DNA of 64,000 nucleotides, taken from assembly GCA_037954235.1 (NCBI GenBank), contig JBBMOA010000001.1:361001-425000 (forward strand), written 5' to 3'. This DNA comes from Aulostomus chinensis. Lineage: Eukaryota > Chordata > Actinopteri > Syngnathiformes > Aulostomidae. The notes under the pieces were generated by a model. That model was given only the letters and a program-made list of their open reading frames with translations, had not been told where the DNA came from and did no database searches. This document shows positions 13,823 to 27,544 of this stretch, piece by piece (the stretch's first letter is position 1; every line of letters begins with the position of its first letter). Position numbers and translations under genes: made by a program.

Positions 13823-16800
13823 ATGAACTCAAAATGATGCTAACAGTAATGTAGTGAAAGTTTCGAATAACCTCAAAGTGATGCTGACAGTCATGTAGTA
13901 AGAGTTGCTACTAACCTCTAAATAATGCAACAGTAATGTAGTAAGAGTTACTACGAACTTCAAAATGATGTGACAGTGATGTAGTAAGAATTGCTTATGA
14001 TATGAAATGATGGGACAGTGATGTAGTAAGAATTGCAAATGAACTCAAAATGATGCTAACAGTAATGTCGTGAAAGTTTCGAATAACCTCAAAGTGATGC
14101 TGACAGTCATGTAGTCAGAGTTGCAACGAACCTCAAAATGATGCGACAGTGATTGAGTAAGAATTGCTAATGAACTCAAAATGATGCTAACCGTAATGAA
14201 GTGAAAGTTTCGAACAACCTCAAAGTGATGCTGACAGTCATGTTGTAAGAGTTGCAACAAACCTCAAAATGATGCGACAGTGATGGAGTAAGAATTGCTA
14301 ATGAACTCAAAATAATGCTAAAAGTAATGTAGTGAAAGTTGCAAAAAAACTCAAAATGTACTGACAGTCATGTAGGAAGAGTTGCTACAAACCTCAAAAT
14401 AATGCTACAGTGATGTCAGAAGAATTGCTAATGATCTCAAAATGATGCGACAGTGATGTAGTAAGAATTGCTTATGATATGAAATGATGGGACAGTGATG
14501 TAGTAAGAATTGCAAATGAACTCAAAATGATGCTAACAGTAATGAAGTGAAAGTTTCGAATAACCTCAAAGTGATGCTGACAGTCATGTTGTAAGAGTTA
14601 CAACGAACCTCAAAATGATGCGACAGTGATGGAGTAAGAATTGCGAATGAACTCGAAACGATGCTAACAGTAATGTCGTGAAAGTTGCGAGTAACCTAAA
14701 AATGATGCTGACAGTCATGTAGTAAGAGCTGCTGATAAGCTCAAAATAATGCTACAGTGATGTCGGAAGAATTGCTAATGATCTCAAAATGATGCGACAG
14801 TGATGTAGTAAGAATTACTTATGAACTCAAAATGATGCTGACAGTATGGTAGTGAAAGTTCCTAATAAACTCAAAGTGATGCTGACAGTAATGTAGTAAG
14901 AGTTGCTACGAACCTCAAAATAATGCAACAGTGATGTCAGAAGAATTGCTAATGATCCCAAAAAAATGTGACAATGATGTCGTAAGAATTGCTAATGAAC
15001 TCGAAATGATGCTAAAAATAATTGAGTGAAAGTTTCAAATGACCTCAAAGTGATGCTGACAGTCATTTAGTTAGAGTTGCTCCAAAACTCAAAATAATGC
15101 GACAGTAATGTAGTAAAAGTTGCTACGAACCTCAAAATATTGCGACAGTGATGTCGGAAGAATTGCTAATGAACTCAAGATGATGCTAACAGTAATGGAG
15201 TGAAACTTTCGAATAACCTCAAAGTGATGCTGACAGTCATGTAGTAAGAGTTGCTACGAACCTCAAAATAATGCGAAAGTAACGTAGTAAAAGTTGCTAC
15301 GAACCTCAAAATATTGCGACAGTGATGTCGGAAGAATTGCTAATGAACTCAAAATGATGCTAACAGTCATGTAGTAAGAGTTGCTAATCAACTCAGTGAT
15401 GCTTACAGTAATGTAGTAAGTGTTTCGAATAACCTCAAAGTGATGCTGACAGTCATGTAGTAAGAGTTGCTACGAACCTCAAAATAATGCGACAGTAATG
15501 TAGTAAAAGTTGCTTCGAACCTCAAAATATTGCGACAGTGATGTCGGAAGAATTGCTAATGAACTCAAGATGATGCTAACAGTAATGGAGTGAAACTTTC
15601 GAATAACCTCAAAGTGATGCTGACAGTCATGTAGTAAGTGTTGCTACTTACCTCAAAATAATGCGACAGTAATGTCGGAAGAATTGCTAATGAATTCAAG
15701 ATGATGCTAACAGTAATGGAGTGAAACTTTCGAATAACCTCAAAGTGATGCTGACAGTCATTTAGTAAGAGTTGCTAATGAACTCAATTTAATGCTACAG
15801 TGATTTCGTTAGAATTGCTCAAAAACTCAAAATGATGCTAACAGTAATGTAGTGATAGTTGCGAATCAACTCAGTGATGCTTCCAGTAATGTAGTAAGTG
15901 TTTCGAACAACCTCAAAGTGATGCTGACAGTAATGTAGTAAGAGTTGCTACGAACTTTAAAATAATGCAACAATAATGTCGTAAGAGTTGCTTCGAACCT
16001 CAAAATATTGCGACAGTGATGTCGGAAGAATTGCTAATGATCTCAAAATGATGCGACAATGATGTAGTAAGAATTGCTAATGAACTCAATTCAAGGCTAC
16101 AGTGATGTCGTGAGAATTGCTAATGAACTCAAAATGATGCTAACAGTAATGGAGTGATAGTTGCTCATCAACTCAGTGATGCTGACAGTCATGTAGTAAG
16201 TGTTTCGAATAACATCAAAATGATGCTGACAGTCATGTACTAAGAGTTGCTACGGACCTCAAAATAATGCGACAGTAATGTAGTAAAAGTTGCTACGAAC
16301 CTCAAAATATTGCGACAGTGATGTCGGAAGAATTGCTCATGAACTCAAGATGATGCTAACAGTAATGGAGTGAAACTTTCGAATAACCTCAAAGTGATGC
16401 TGACAGTCATGTAGAAAGAGTTGCTACGAACCACAAAATAATGCGAAAGTAACGTAGTAAAAGTTGCTACGAACCTCAAAATATTGCGACAGTGATGTCG
16501 GAAGAATTGCTAATGAACTCAAAATGATGCTAACAGTCATGTAGTAAGAGTTGCTAATCAACTCAGTGATGCTTACAGTAATGTAGTAAGTGTTTCGAAT
16601 AACCTCAAAGTGATGCTGACAGTCATGCAGTAAGAGTTGCTACGAACCTCAAAATAATGCGACAGTAATGTAGTAAAAGTTGCTACGAACCTCAAAATAT
16701 TGCGACAGTGATGTCGGAAGAATTGCTAATGAACTCAAAATGATGCTAACAGTAATGTAGTAAAAGTTGCTACGAACCTCAAAATATTGCGACAGTGAAG

Positions 16801-17205
16801 TCGGAAGAATTGCTAATGAACTCAAAATGATGCGACAGTGATTTAGTAAGAATTGCTAATGAACTCAAAATTGTGCTAACAGTAATGGAGTGAACGTTTC
16901 GAATAACCTCAAAGTGATGCTGACAGTCATGTACTAAGAGTTGCTACGAACCTAAAAATAATGTGACAGTGACGTAAGAAAAATTGCTAATGATCTCAAA
17001 ATGATGCGACAGTGATGTAGTAAGAATTGCTAATGAACTCAAAATGATGCTAACAGTAATGGAGTGAAAGTTTCGAATATCTCAAAGTGATGCTGACAGT
17101 GATGTACTCAGAGTTGCTACGAACCTCAAAATAATGCGACAGTGATGTCAGAAGAATTGCTCAAGATCTCAAAATGATGCGACAGTGATTTTGTAAGAAT
17201 TGCTC
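13823..17205 (-). repeat. 3383-bp higher-order repeat, unit 3 of 5
   Basis: Full-length 3383-bp unit, collinear with its neighbours. No length difference was seen and no substitution was noticed in the stretches compared by eye. Confidence 0.9.
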
Positions 17206-20200
17206 ATGAACTCAAAATGATGCTAACAGTAATGTAGTGAAAGTTTCGAATAACCTCAAAGTGATGCTGACAGTCATGTAGTAAGAGTTGCTACTAACCT
17301 CTAAATAATGCAACAGTAATGTAGTAAGAGTTACTACGAACTTCAAAATGATGTGACAGTGATGTAGTAAGAATTGCTTATGATATGAAATGATGGGACA
17401 GTGATGTAGTAAGAATTGCAAATGAACTCAAAATGATGCTAACAGTAATGTCGTGAAAGTTTCGAATAACCTCAAAGTGATGCTGACAGTCATGTAGTCA
17501 GAGTTGCAACGAACCTCAAAATGATGCGACAGTGATTGAGTAAGAATTGCTAATGAACTCAAAATGATGCTAACCGTAATGAAGTGAAAGTTTCGAACAA
17601 CCTCAAAGTGATGCTGACAGTCATGTTGTAAGAGTTGCAACAAACCTCAAAATGATGCGACAGTGATGGAGTAAGAATTGCTAATGAACTCAAAATAATG
17701 CTAAAAGTAATGTAGTGAAAGTTGCAAAAAAACTCAAAATGTACTGACAGTCATGTAGGAAGAGTTGCTACAAACCTCAAAATAATGCTACAGTGATGTC
17801 AGAAGAATTGCTAATGATCTCAAAATGATGCGACAGTGATGTAGTAAGAATTGCTTATGATATGAAATGATGGGACAGTGATGTAGTAAGAATTGCAAAT
17901 GAACTCAAAATGATGCTAACAGTAATGAAGTGAAAGTTTCGAATAACCTCAAAGTGATGCTGACAGTCATGTTGTAAGAGTTACAACGAACCTCAAAATG
18001 ATGCGACAGTGATGGAGTAAGAATTGCGAATGAACTCGAAACGATGCTAACAGTAATGTCGTGAAAGTTGCGAGTAACCTAAAAATGATGCTGACAGTCA
18101 TGTAGTAAGAGCTGCTGATAAGCTCAAAATAATGCTACAGTGATGTCGGAAGAATTGCTAATGATCTCAAAATGATGCGACAGTGATGTAGTAAGAATTA
18201 CTTATGAACTCAAAATGATGCTGACAGTATGGTAGTGAAAGTTCCTAATAAACTCAAAGTGATGCTGACAGTAATGTAGTAAGAGTTGCTACGAACCTCA
18301 AAATAATGCAACAGTGATGTCAGAAGAATTGCTAATGATCCCAAAAAAATGTGACAATGATGTCGTAAGAATTGCTAATGAACTCGAAATGATGCTAAAA
18401 ATAATTGAGTGAAAGTTTCAAATGACCTCAAAGTGATGCTGACAGTCATTTAGTTAGAGTTGCTCCAAAACTCAAAATAATGCGACAGTAATGTAGTAAA
18501 AGTTGCTACGAACCTCAAAATATTGCGACAGTGATGTCGGAAGAATTGCTAATGAACTCAAGATGATGCTAACAGTAATGGAGTGAAACTTTCGAATAAC
18601 CTCAAAGTGATGCTGACAGTCATGTAGTAAGAGTTGCTACGAACCTCAAAATAATGCGAAAGTAACGTAGTAAAAGTTGCTACGAACCTCAAAATATTGC
18701 GACAGTGATGTCGGAAGAATTGCTAATGAACTCAAAATGATGCTAACAGTCATGTAGTAAGAGTTGCTAATCAACTCAGTGATGCTTACAGTAATGTAGT
18801 AAGTGTTTCGAATAACCTCAAAGTGATGCTGACAGTCATGTAGTAAGAGTTGCTACGAACCTCAAAATAATGCGACAGTAATGTAGTAAAAGTTGCTTCG
18901 AACCTCAAAATATTGCGACAGTGATGTCGGAAGAATTGCTAATGAACTCAAGATGATGCTAACAGTAATGGAGTGAAACTTTCGAATAACCTCAAAGTGA
19001 TGCTGACAGTCATGTAGTAAGTGTTGCTACTTACCTCAAAATAATGCGACAGTAATGTCGGAAGAATTGCTAATGAATTCAAGATGATGCTAACAGTAAT
19101 GGAGTGAAACTTTCGAATAACCTCAAAGTGATGCTGACAGTCATTTAGTAAGAGTTGCTAATGAACTCAATTTAATGCTACAGTGATTTCGTTAGAATTG
19201 CTCAAAAACTCAAAATGATGCTAACAGTAATGTAGTGATAGTTGCGAATCAACTCAGTGATGCTTCCAGTAATGTAGTAAGTGTTTCGAACAACCTCAAA
19301 GTGATGCTGACAGTAATGTAGTAAGAGTTGCTACGAACTTTAAAATAATGCAACAATAATGTCGTAAGAGTTGCTTCGAACCTCAAAATATTGCGACAGT
19401 GATGTCGGAAGAATTGCTAATGATCTCAAAATGATGCGACAATGATGTAGTAAGAATTGCTAATGAACTCAATTCAAGGCTACAGTGATGTCGTGAGAAT
19501 TGCTAATGAACTCAAAATGATGCTAACAGTAATGGAGTGATAGTTGCTCATCAACTCAGTGATGCTGACAGTCATGTAGTAAGTGTTTCGAATAACATCA
19601 AAATGATGCTGACAGTCATGTACTAAGAGTTGCTACGGACCTCAAAATAATGCGACAGTAATGTAGTAAAAGTTGCTACGAACCTCAAAATATTGCGACA
19701 GTGATGTCGGAAGAATTGCTCATGAACTCAAGATGATGCTAACAGTAATGGAGTGAAACTTTCGAATAACCTCAAAGTGATGCTGACAGTCATGTAGAAA
19801 GAGTTGCTACGAACCACAAAATAATGCGAAAGTAACGTAGTAAAAGTTGCTACGAACCTCAAAATATTGCGACAGTGATGTCGGAAGAATTGCTAATGAA
19901 CTCAAAATGATGCTAACAGTCATGTAGTAAGAGTTGCTAATCAACTCAGTGATGCTTACAGTAATGTAGTAAGTGTTTCGAATAACCTCAAAGTGATGCT
20001 GACAGTCATGCAGTAAGAGTTGCTACGAACCTCAAAATAATGCGACAGTAATGTAGTAAAAGTTGCTACGAACCTCAAAATATTGCGACAGTGATGTCGG
20101 AAGAATTGCTAATGAACTCAAAATGATGCTAACAGTAATGTAGTAAAAGTTGCTACGAACCTCAAAATATTGCGACAGTGAAGTCGGAAGAATTGCTAAT

Positions 20201-20588
20201 GAACTCAAAATGATGCGACAGTGATTTAGTAAGAATTGCTAATGAACTCAAAATTGTGCTAACAGTAATGGAGTGAACGTTTCGAATAACCTCAAAGTGA
20301 TGCTGACAGTCATGTACTAAGAGTTGCTACGAACCTAAAAATAATGTGACAGTGACGTAAGAAAAATTGCTAATGATCTCAAAATGATGCGACAGTGATG
20401 TAGTAAGAATTGCTAATGAACTCAAAATGATGCTAACAGTAATGGAGTGAAAGTTTCGAATATCTCAAAGTGATGCTGACAGTGATGTACTCAGAGTTGC
20501 TACGAACCTCAAAATAATGCGACAGTGATGTCAGAAGAATTGCTCAAGATCTCAAAATGATGCGACAGTGATTTTGTAAGAATTGCTC
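17206..20588 (-). repeat. 3383-bp higher-order repeat, unit 4 of 5
   Basis: Full-length 3383-bp unit; the markers TCAATTCAAGGCTACAG and GTTGCGAATCAACTC fall at the same offsets as in units 1-3. Confidence 0.9.
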
Positions 20589-23500
20589 ATGAACTCAAAA
20601 TGATGCTAACAGTAATGTAGTGAAAGTTTCGAATAACCTCAAAGTGATGCTGACAGTCATGTAGTAAGAGTTGCTACTAACCTCTAAATAATGCAACAGT
20701 AATGTAGTAAGAGTTACTACGAACTTCAAAATGATGTGACAGTGATGTAGTAAGAATTGCTTATGATATGAAATGATGGGACAGTGATGTAGTAAGAATT
20801 GCAAATGAACTCAAAATGATGCTAACAGTAATGTCGTGAAAGTTTCGAATAACCTCAAAGTGATGCTGACAGTCATGTAGTCAGAGTTGCAACGAACCTC
20901 AAAATGATGCGACAGTGATTGAGTAAGAATTGCTAATGAACTCAAAATGATGCTAACCGTAATGAAGTGAAAGTTTCGAACAACCTCAAAGTGATGCTGA
21001 CAGTCATGTTGTAAGAGTTGCAACAAACCTCAAAATGATGCGACAGTGATGGAGTAAGAATTGCTAATGAACTCAAAATAATGCTAAAAGTAATGTAGTG
21101 AAAGTTGCAAAAAAACTCAAAATGTACTGACAGTCATGTAGGAAGAGTTGCTACAAACCTCAAAATAATGCTACAGTGATGTCAGAAGAATTGCTAATGA
21201 TCTCAAAATGATGCGACAGTGATGTAGTAAGAATTGCTTATGATATGAAATGATGGGACAGTGATGTAGTAAGAATTGCAAATGAACTCAAAATGATGCT
21301 AACAGTAATGAAGTGAAAGTTTCGAATAACCTCAAAGTGATGCTGACAGTCATGTTGTAAGAGTTACAACGAACCTCAAAATGATGCGACAGTGATGGAG
21401 TAAGAATTGCGAATGAACTCGAAACGATGCTAACAGTAATGTCGTGAAAGTTGCGAGTAACCTAAAAATGATGCTGACAGTCATGTAGTAAGAGCTGCTG
21501 ATAAGCTCAAAATAATGCTACAGTGATGTCGGAAGAATTGCTAATGATCTCAAAATGATGCGACAGTGATGTAGTAAGAATTACTTATGAACTCAAAATG
21601 ATGCTGACAGTATGGTAGTGAAAGTTCCTAATAAACTCAAAGTGATGCTGACAGTAATGTAGTAAGAGTTGCTACGAACCTCAAAATAATGCGACAGTGA
21701 TGTCGGAAGAATTGCTAATGAACTCAAGATGATGCTAACAGTAATGGAGTGAAACTTTCGAATAACCTCAAAGTGATGCTGACAGTCATGTAGTAAGAGT
21801 TGCTACGAACCTCAAAATAATGCGAAAGTAACGTAGTAAAAGTTGCTACGAACCTCAAAATATTGCGACAGTGATGTCGGAAGAATTGCTAATGAACTCA
21901 AAATGATGCTAACAGTCATGTAGTAAGAGTTGCTAATCAACTCAGTGATGCTTACAGTAATGTAGTAAGTGTTTCGAATAACCTCAAAGTGATGCTGACA
22001 GTCATGTAGTAAGAGTTGCTACGAACCTCAAAATAATGCGACAGTAATGTAGTAAAAGTTGCTTCGAACCTCAAAATATTGCGACAGTGATGTCGGAAGA
22101 ATTGCTAATGAACTCAAGATGATGCTAACAGTAATGGAGTGAAACTTTCGAATAACCTCAAAGTGATGCTGACAGTCATGTAGTAAGTGTTGCTACTTAC
22201 CTCAAAATAATGCGACAGTAATGTCGGAAGAATTGCTAATGAATTCAAGATGATGCTAACAGTAATGGAGTGAAACTTTCGAATAACCTCAAAGTGATGC
22301 TGACAGTCATTTAGTAAGAGTTGCTAATGAACTCAATTTAATGCTACAGTGATTTCGTTAGAATTGCTCAAAAACTCAAAATGATGCTAACAGTAATGTA
22401 GTGATAGTTGCGAATCAACTCAGTGATGCTTCCAGTAATGTAGTAAGTGTTTCGAACAACCTCAAAGTGATGCTGACAGTAATGTAGTAAGAGTTGCTAC
22501 GAACTTTAAAATAATGCAACAATAATGTCGTAAGAGTTGCTTCGAACCTCAAAATATTGCGACAGTGATGTCGGAAGAATTGCTAATGATCTCAAAATGA
22601 TGCGACAATGATGTAGTAAGAATTGCTAATGAACTCAATTCAAGGCTACAGTGATGTCGTGAGAATTGCTAATGAACTCAAAATGATGCTAACAGTAATG
22701 GAGTGATAGTTGCTCATCAACTCAGTGATGCTGACAGTCATGTAGTAAGTGTTTCGAATAACATCAAAATGATGCTGACAGTCATGTACTAAGAGTTGCT
22801 ACGGACCTCAAAATAATGCGACAGTAATGTAGTAAAAGTTGCTACGAACCTCAAAATATTGCGACAGTGATGTCGGAAGAATTGCTCATGAACTCAAGAT
22901 GATGCTAACAGTAATGGAGTGAAACTTTCGAATAACCTCAAAGTGATGCTGACAGTCATGTAGAAAGAGTTGCTACGAACCACAAAATAATGCGAAAGTA
23001 ACGTAGTAAAAGTTGCTACGAACCTCAAAATATTGCGACAGTGATGTCGGAAGAATTGCTAATGAACTCAAAATGATGCTAACAGTCATGTAGTAAGAGT
23101 TGCTAATCAACTCAGTGATGCTTACAGTAATGTAGTAAGTGTTTCGAATAACCTCAAAGTGATGCTGACAGTCATGCAGTAAGAGTTGCTACGAACCTCA
23201 AAATAATGCGACAGTAATGTAGTAAAAGTTGCTACGAACCTCAAAATATTGCGACAGTGATGTCGGAAGAATTGCTAATGAACTCAAAATGATGCTAACA
23301 GTAATGTAGTAAAAGTTGCTACGAACCTCAAAATATTGCGACAGTGAAGTCGGAAGAATTGCTAATGAACTCAAAATGATGCGACAGTGATTTAGTAAGA
23401 ATTGCTAATGAACTCAAAATTGTGCTAACAGTAATGGAGTGAACGTTTCGAATAACCTCAAAGTGATGCTGACAGTCATGTACTAAGAGTTGCTACGAAC

Positions 23501-23754
23501 CTAAAAATAATGTGACAGTGACGTAAGAAAAATTGCTAATGATCTCAAAATGATGCGACAGTGATGTAGTAAGAATTGCTAATGAACTCAAAATGATGCT
23601 AACAGTAATGGAGTGAAAGTTTCGAATATCTCAAAGTGATGCTGACAGTGATGTACTCAGAGTTGCTACGAACCTCAAAATAATGCGACAGTGATGTCAG
23701 AAGAATTGCTCAAGATCTCAAAATGATGCGACAGTGATTTTGTAAGAATTGCTC
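20589..23754 (-). repeat. 3383-bp higher-order repeat, unit 5 (217-bp deletion)
   Basis: This unit is 3166 bp. Near 21690 the sequence jumps from AAAATAATGCGACAGTGATG directly to the stretch that in unit 4 lies 217 bp further on, so exactly one pentamer length is missing. Downstream of the gap all markers are shifted by 3166 bp from unit 4. The sequence after 23755 (GGAGTGAAACTATCG) departs from the unit, which ends the 3383-bp series. Confidence 0.88.
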
Positions 23755-25693
23755 ATGAACTCAAAATGATGCTAACAGTAATGGAGTGAAACTATCGAAT
23801 AACCTCAAAGTGATGCTGACAGTCATGTAGTAAGTGTTGCTACAAACCTCAAAATAATGCGAAAGTAATGTAGTAAAAGTTGCTACGAACCTCAAAATAT
23901 TGCGACAGTGATGTCGGAAGAATTGCTCATGAACTCAAGATGATGCTAACAGTAATGGAGTGAAACTTTCGAATAACCTCAAAGTGATGCTGACAGTCAT
24001 GTAGTAAGAGTTGCTACGAACCACAAAATAATGCGAAAGTAACGTAGTAAAAGTTGCTACGAACCTCAAAATATTGCGACAGTGATGTCGGAAGAATTGC
24101 TAATGAACTCAAAATGATGCTAACAGTCATGTAGTAAGAGTTGCTAATCAACTCAGTGATGCTTACAGTAATGTAGTAAGTGTTTCGAATAACCTCAAAG
24201 TGATGCTGACAGTCATGCAGTAAGACTTGCTACGAACCTCAAAATAATGCGACAGTAATGTAGTAAAAGTTGCTACGAACCTCAAAATATTGCGACAGTG
24301 ATGTCGGAAGAATTGCTAATGAACTCAAAATGATGCTAACAGTAATGTAGTAAAAGTTGCTACGAACCTCAAAATATTGCGACAGTGAAGTCGGAAGAAT
24401 TGCTAATGAACTCAAAATGATGCGACAGTGATTTAGTAAGAATTGCTAATGAACTCAAAATTGTGCTAACAGTAATGGAGTGAACGTTTCGAATAACCTC
24501 AAAGTGATGCTGACAGTCATGTACTAAGAGTTGCTACGAACCTAAAAATAATGTGACAGTGACGTAAGAAAAATTGCTAATTAACTCAAAATGATGCTAA
24601 CAGTAATGGAGTGAAACTTTCGAATAACCTCAAAGTGATGCTTACAGTAATGTAGTAAGAGTTTCGAACAACCTCAAAGTGATGCTGACAGTCATGTAGT
24701 AAGAGTTGCTACGAACCTTAAAATAATGCGACAGTAATGTAGTAAAAGTTGCTACGAACCTCAAAATATTGTGACAGTGATGTCGGAAGAATTGCCTATG
24801 AACTCAAGATGATGCTAACAGTAATGGAGTGAAACTTTCGAATAACCTCAAAGTGATGCTGACAGTAATGTAGTAAGAGTTTCGAACAACCTCAAAGTGA
24901 TGCTGACAGTCATGTAGTAAGAGTTGCTACGAACCTCAATATAATGCGACAGTGATGTCAGAAGAATTGCTAATGATCTCAAAATGATGCGACAGTGATT
25001 TAGTAAGAATTGCTAATGAACTCAAAATTATGCTAACAGTAATGGAGTGAACGTTTCGAATAACCTCAAAGTGATGCTGACAGTCATGTACTAAGAGTTG
25101 CTACGAACCTAAAAATAATGTGACAGTGACGTAAGAAAAATTGCTAATGATCTCAAAATGATGCGACAGTGATGTAGTAAGAATTGCTAATGAACTCAAA
25201 ATGATGCTAACAGTAATGGAGTGAAAGTTTCGAATATCTCAAAGTGATGCTGACAGTGATGTACTAAGAGTTGCTACGAACCTCAAAATAATGCGACAGT
25301 GATGTCAGAAGAATTGCTAAAGATCTCAAAATGATGCGACAGTGATTTAGTAAGAATTGCTCATGAACTCAAAATGATGCTGACAGTAATGGAGTGAAAC
25401 TTTCGAATAACCTCAAAGTGATGCTGACAGTCATGTAGTAAGTGTTGCTACAAACCTCAAAATAATGCGAAAGTAATGTAGTAAAAGTTGCTACGAACCT
25501 CAAAATATTGCGACAGTGATGTCGAAAGAATTGCTCATGAACTCAAGATGATGCTAACAGTAATGTAGTGATAGTTGCTAAGAAACTCAGTGATGCTTAC
25601 AGTAATGTAGTAAGAGTTTCGAACAACCTCAAAGTGATGCTGACAGTCATTTAGTAAGAGTTGCCAATGAACTTAATTTAATGCTACAGTGAT

Positions 25694-25799
25694 GTCGAGT
25701 TGTCGAGTACACTTTAGTAGCATTTCGTAGCATTTAGTAAGAGTTGCTAATGAACTCAATTTAATGCTACAGTGATGTCGAGTACAGTGATGTCAAGAG
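25694..25799. repeat. Off-register insert in the satellite, copy 2
   Basis: Diverged copy of the 4605-4710 block; it reads GAGTACACTTTAGTAGC where the others read AAGTACACTTTAGGAAC. The version here looks closer to the normal GTAGC-containing monomer, so it may be the less derived form. Confidence 0.7.
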
Positions 25800-27438
25800 T
25801 AGCTACGAACCTCAAAATATTGCGACAGTGATGTCGGAAGAATTGCTAATGAACTCAAGATGATGCTAACAGGAATGGAGTGAAACTTTCGAATAACCTC
25901 AAAGTGATGCTGACAGTCATGTAGTAAGTGTTGCTACTTACCTCAAAATAATGCGACAGTAATGTCGGAAGAATTGCTAATGAACTCAAGATGATGCTAA
26001 CAGTAATGGAGTGAAACTTTCGAAAAACCTCAAAGTGATGCTTACAGTAATGTAGTAAGTGTTTCGAATAACCTCAAAGTGATGCTGACAGTCATGTAGT
26101 AAGTGTTGCTACTTACGTCAAAATAATGCAACAGTAATGTAGTAAAAGTTGCTAAGAACCTCAAAATATTGCGACAGTGATGTCGGAAGAATTGCTAATG
26201 AACTCAAGATGATGCTAACAGTAATGGAGTGAAACTTTCGAATAACCTCAAAGTGATGCTGACAGTCATGTAGTAAGTGCTGCTACGAACCTCAAAATAA
26301 TGCGACAGTAATGTAGTAAAAGTTGCTACGAACCTCAAAATATTGCGACAGTGATGTCGGAAGAATTGCTAATGAACTCAAGATGATGCTAACAGTAATG
26401 TAGTGATAGTTGCTAAGAAACTCAGTGATGCTTACAGTAATGTAGTAAGAGTTTCGAACAACCTCAAAGTGATGCTGACAGTCATTTAGTAAGAGTTGCT
26501 AATGAACTCAATTTAATGCTACGGTGATTTCGTTAGAATTGCTCAAAAACTCAAAATGATGCCAACAGTAATGTAGTGATAGTTGCTAATGAACTCAAAG
26601 TGATGCTGACAGTAATGTAGTAAGAGTTGCTACGAACTTTAAAATAATGCAACAATAATGTAGTAAGAGTTGCTACGAACCTCAAAATATTGCGACAGTG
26701 ATGTCGGAAGAATTGCTAATGAAATCAAAATGATGCTCATAGTAATGTAGTGATAGTTGCTAATCAAGTCAGTGATGCTTACAGTAATGTAGTAAGTGTT
26801 TCGAATAACCTCAAAGTGATGCTGACAGTCATGTAGTAAGAGTTGCTACGAACCTCAATATAATGCGACAGTGATGTCAGAAGAATTGCTAATGATCTCA
26901 AAATGATGCGACAGTGATTTAGTAAGAATTGCTAATGAACTCAAAATGATGCTAACAGTAATGGAGTGAACGTTTCGAATAACCTCAAAGTGATGCTGAC
27001 AGTCATGTACTAAGAGTTGCTACGAACCTCAAAATAATGCGACAGTAATGTCAGAAGAATTGCTAAAGATCTCAAAATGATGCGACAGTGATTTAGTAAG
27101 AATTGCTCATGAACTCAAAATGATGCTAACAGTAATGGAGTGAAACTATCGATAACCTCAAAGTGATGCTGACAGTCATGTAGTAAGTGTTGCTACAAAC
27201 CTCAAAATAATGCGAAAGTAATGTAGTAAAAGTTGCTACGAACCTCAAAATATTGCGACAGTGATGTCGAAAGAATTGCTAATGAACTCAAGATGATGCT
27301 AACAGTAATGTAGTGATAGTTGCTAAGAAACTCAGTGATGCTTACAGTAATGTAGTAAGAGTTTCGAACAACCTCAAAGTGATGCTGACAGTCATTTAGT
27401 AAGAGTTGCCAATGAACTCAATTTAATGCTACAGTGAT

Positions 27439-27544
27439 GTCGAGTTGTCAAGTACACTTTAGGAACATTTCGTAGCATTTAGTAAGAGTTGCTAATGAAC
27501 TCAATTTAATGCTACAGTGATTTCGAGTACAGTGATGTCAAGAG
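27439..27544. repeat. Off-register insert in the satellite, copy 3
   Basis: Appears identical to the block at 4605-4710 and sits in about 950 bp that match around it at a shift of 22834 bp. This ties the right end of the left array to the region just before the 5344-bp repeat boundary. Confidence 0.75.
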
